This document shows, one piece after another, positions 35,183-37,395 of a stretch of 37,395 nt of DNA. A program made the position numbers and the translations under genes. Numbering within the stretch: position 1 is the first letter of the stretch; each line of letters starts with the position of its first letter. The stretch is from positions 1 through 37,395 of the forward strand of contig JAAYUB010000069.1 in assembly GCA_012517875.1 (NCBI GenBank). Reading direction: 5' to 3'. The DNA comes from Acidobacteriota bacterium (GTDB taxonomy: Bacteria; Acidobacteriota; JAAYUB01). Under the pieces are notes generated by a model. The model was given only the letters and a program-made list of their open reading frames with translations. It searched no databases and was not told where the DNA came from.

Positions 35183-35400
35183 TTCGTCATCGTAATCGTC
35201 ATCGAAATCGAAGCTCACGGCTCGTTCCCGATCAACGGACATCGGACTTCGGAATTCGGGGCTCGCGGTTCAGGGTTCGCAGTTCGGATCATTCCGTTTG
35301 CCTGATTCCGTCTTGCGTCTCCCGTCTTTCGTTTCCCGTCTTCCATCTTTTGATGCACCGATTCACCATTTGATCGACTCACCGATTCGCCGAATGATTG
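35183..35400. repeat. Mosaic repeat E
   Basis: Order: CGTCAT/CGTAAT units (35184-35203), GAAGCTCACGGCTCG, GTTCCCGATCAACGG, CGGACTTCGGAATTCGG, GGTTCAGGGTTCGCAGTTCGG, then TTGCGTCTCCC/GTCTTTC/GTTTCCC units (35303-35340) and GATTCACC units (35359-35392). The order agrees with copies C and D. It fills the gap between the lipoprotein and nucleotidase genes and ends at the promoter of the latter. Confidence 0.68.
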
Positions 35401-35426
35401 AAATCCAACCCGATTCCCGTTAATAT
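35398..35426 (+). promoter_or_regulatory. Sigma-70-like promoter of the 5'-nucleotidase gene
   Basis: TTGAAA (35398-35403) and TAATAT (35421-35426) with a 17-base spacer, ending about 23 bases ahead of the ATG at 35450. Confidence 0.65.
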
Positions 35427-35449
35427 GGTGTTTTTCGTTGAGGTGCACC

Positions 35450-37105
35450 ATGAAACGTAGTCGCGTGGCCTTTTTTTCTCTCTCTCTGTCACCTGCTCTG
35501 ACGCTCTTGATGGCGGCGATCATCGCATTCGCCGCGTGCGGCGCCCGTCAGGCGTCGGCGCCGCCGCCGGCCGCCGCGCCGGTCGAGACCGAACTGGTCA
35601 TATTGCACACCAACGACCACCATGGGCATCCCCTCAAGTACGACCTTCCCGGCTGCCCCGGCGTCGGCGGACTCGCCGCCCGGCTGACGCTGATCAACGG
35701 GATCCGGAGCCGTCACGCCAACGTGCTGGTCCTGGATGCCGGCGACGTGAACCAAGGCCGTCCCGAATCGAACCTGTTTCTGGGTGAACCGGATTTCATC
35801 GGCTACAACGCCATCGGCTACGACGCCATGGCGCTGGGCAACCACGAGTTCGACGCCGCCCGCACGGTGCTCATGGAGCAGAAGGCGGCAGCACGCTTCC
35901 CGTTCCTATCCGCCAACATCCTCACCGCCGACGGCAAACCGCTGGTGGAACCGTATCTCATCCGCCGTTTCCCCGGCTTCACTGTGGCCGTCCTTGGCCT
36001 CACCACCGCCGAGACCCGCACTCTGGCACTGCCGCGCAACATCCGCGATCTCACCATCGCCGACGAGGTGGCCACCGCCCGGCGCTACCTGCCCGAGCTG
36101 CGGCGAAAGGCGGACGTGGTCATCGCCCTGGTGCACCTGGGCATCTCCGAGGACCCCGGCTTCGGCTCCCGCCGCCTGGCCCGCGCGTGCCCCGAGTTCG
36201 ACCTCATCGTGGACGGACACACGCACACATTTATGGACCGGCCGTTTTACGAGGGCCGCGTGCCCATCGTCCAGGCCTGGGCCCGCGGGATCGTGATGGG
36301 CCAGGCGACGCTGCGCCTGCGCAATCGCCGGGTGACCGGCTTCGAGTGGCAGCCGTTGCCGGTGAACGTGGCACTCACTCCCGGCGCCCTGTTCCACGAT
36401 CCGAAAGTGGCGCCGCCGGCGGAACGTCTCACTGAGGACGCTGCGCTGCTGAAGCAGATGGCCGAGTACAGCACCAAAGTCGACGCGATGCTGTCCACGG
36501 TAATCGGCCAGTCGCCGGCCACTTATCGGAACAACCCAGGCCGAGCCGGCGGTCCCAGCCTCGGCGGCCTGGTCTGCGATGCCCTGGTCTGGTACACGCA
36601 GGGGAAGGGCGTCGACTTCGCCCTGATGAACCGCGGCTCCATCCGGGCCGATCTGCCCGAAGGCCCCATCCTGCTTAAAGCGGTGTACGCGGCGCTCCCG
36701 TTCGACAACACCGCCGTGATCGTCACCCTGTCGGGCGCCGACGTCCAGGCGCTCTTCGACTACACGGCCACCATCGACAGCTTCCAGGGCGCTTCCCCCA
36801 TCGTCTCGGCCGGCGTCTCAGCCGTCCTCGACCATGCGGCGCGCCGGGCGCGGGACATCCGGATCAACGGGCAGCCCCTGGACCCGGCGGCCACCTACCG
36901 CGTGGTGACCAACTCGTTCGTGGCCGCCGGCGGCGACGGATACGAGGTGTTCAAGCGGGGCCAGCTGTACGACACCACCGTCTACATGCGGGAGATCTTC
37001 GCCGCCTACATCCAGGAATCGGGCGCCACGCTCGTGCCGGACAACCGTCCGCGGATCATCTGGGAGGGCGCCCCACCGCCTGCCGCGCAAAAGCCGGCGG
37101 CCTGA
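35450..37105 (+). CDS. 5'-nucleotidase/UshA-family metallophosphoesterase lipoprotein
   Basis: Periplasmic or surface enzyme that dephosphorylates nucleotides or nucleotide sugars. The 551-residue product starts with a signal peptide and a lipobox-like AFAAC with Cys near residue 31 (Phe at -3 is less usual). The N-terminal metallophosphatase domain shows HTNDHHGH, LDAGDVNQG, LGNHEFD, ALVHLG and DGHTHT, which carry the metal ligands. The C-terminal nucleotidase domain (from about residue 340) has NRGSIRADLPEG, LPFDNTAVIVTLSG and TNSFVAAGGDGYEVF, including the aromatic-lined substrate site. The ATG at 35450 has GAGG six bases ahead; the earlier TTG is rejected. Substrate specificity is not decided. 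Confidence 0.92.
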   Translation: MKRSRVAFFSLSLSPALTLLMAAIIAFAACGARQASAPPPAAAPVETELVILHTNDHHGHPLKYDLPGCPGVGGLAARLTLINGIRSRHANVLVLDAGDVNQGRPESNLFLGEPDFIGYNAIGYDAMALGNHEFDAARTVLMEQKAAARFPFLSANILTADGKPLVEPYLIRRFPGFTVAVLGLTTAETRTLALPRNIRDLTIADEVATARRYLPELRRKADVVIALVHLGISEDPGFGSRRLARACPEFDLIVDGHTHTFMDRPFYEGRVPIVQAWARGIVMGQATLRLRNRRVTGFEWQPLPVNVALTPGALFHDPKVAPPAERLTEDAALLKQMAEYSTKVDAMLSTVIGQSPATYRNNPGRAGGPSLGGLVCDALVWYTQGKGVDFALMNRGSIRADLPEGPILLKAVYAALPFDNTAVIVTLSGADVQALFDYTATIDSFQGASPIVSAGVSAVLDHAARRARDIRINGQPLDPAATYRVVTNSFVAAGGDGYEVFKRGQLYDTTVYMREIFAAYIQESGATLVPDNRPRIIWEGAPPPAAQKPAA

Positions 37106-37395
37106 TCGCCGGCACGCCTGGGCACACCGATTCACTTCACCAAGGCGCCAATCCGCCAGACACTTTTTCGATGGCGTACGCCGTAACGCAGTCGCGCAAG
37201 CAGAGGATATCGACCCGAGGCAATCGACCAGCTGACGAAATCAGATTGCCTTCGCGTCCTCCATGTCTGGTATGTTGAAAGTGTCGAAACGAGTATACAC
37301 TGATCGCGCCGCGGAAGAGAACGGTGTGTGCCATGAGGCGTGACCTCTACACAAAGATTGTTCCTCCCGGCGGGATCGGTCAATCCGGGGAAGTA
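37106..37395. other. Right-end region with no assigned gene
   Basis: The last 290 bases lie beyond the nucleotidase. A 7-bp stem (37093-37099 with 37107-37113) overlaps its stop. Two short minus-strand frames (37137-37334 and 37132-37383) show no motif, no good ribosome-binding site and no composition match to neighbours, so I do not call them genes. Composition is slightly less GC-rich than elsewhere. Confidence 0.5.

Noticed and set aside
37132-37383. Minus-strand frames at the right edge as genes
   Set aside because: No start signal, no recognised motif and no family resemblance; possibly part of a gene beyond the window but unsupported here.

Overview
The window is a GC-rich, gene-dense chromosomal segment from a Gram-negative-type bacterium. 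Supporting signs are lipobox lipoproteins, a bactofilin, an NtrC-type sigma-54 activator, several hybrid histidine kinases, the bacterial alpha2beta2 glycyl-tRNA synthetase and molybdopterin synthesis genes. The phosphoglycerate dehydrogenase resembles the Bacteroidota form. The overall style suggests Acidobacteriota or a similar deep lineage, but the sequence alone does not settle this. I see no rRNA, tRNA, CRISPR array, insertion sequence or prophage.

Layout. Positions 1-4037 (minus strand): bactofilin, an RlmI-like rRNA methyltransferase, greA and uvrA (cut by the window edge), probably one operon. 4313-7703 (plus): a membrane hybrid histidine kinase interrupted by an in-frame amber codon, then a YbaK-type tRNA-editing protein. 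7911-11066 (minus): a triple-BON-domain protein, tsaC, and a molybdopterin cluster moaD-moaE-mogA. 11525-18704 (minus): glyQ-glyS-ino1-ppdK, with ppdK frameshifted. 18837-22572 (minus): a tight four-gene corrinoid methyltransferase operon. 22904-24127 (minus): a Cys/Met-metabolism PLP enzyme. 24313-27633 (plus): a BvgS-like hybrid kinase. 27747-29799 (minus): an AgcS symporter, a 66-residue Cys-rich membrane protein and YjbQ, chained by ATGA overlaps. 29995-33581 (plus): a two-component pair, sensor kinase and sigma-54 activator. 33757-34680 (minus): serA-like dehydrogenase. 34829-37105 (plus): a small lipoprotein and a 5'-nucleotidase-family lipoprotein.

The most notable system is the operon at 18837-22572. 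It encodes a non-pyrrolysine MttB-superfamily methyltransferase, a MetH-activation-domain protein, a cobalamin-binding protein and a zinc homocysteine S-methyltransferase. Together these look like a dissected cobalamin methionine synthase in which the methyl-folate module has been replaced by an MttB-type module. This would make methionine from a methylated amine or related donor, with its own SAM-dependent reactivation partner.

The second notable theme is a family of mosaic intergenic repeats at about 7709, 9610, 11100, 27589 and 35183, with a small fragment at 33582. They are built from degenerate 6-7 bp tandem units in a conserved module order. In one place the element supplies the 3' ends of two convergent genes. 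Two genes (the kinase at 4313 and ppdK) carry single-base disruptions that are either real inactivations or assembly errors.
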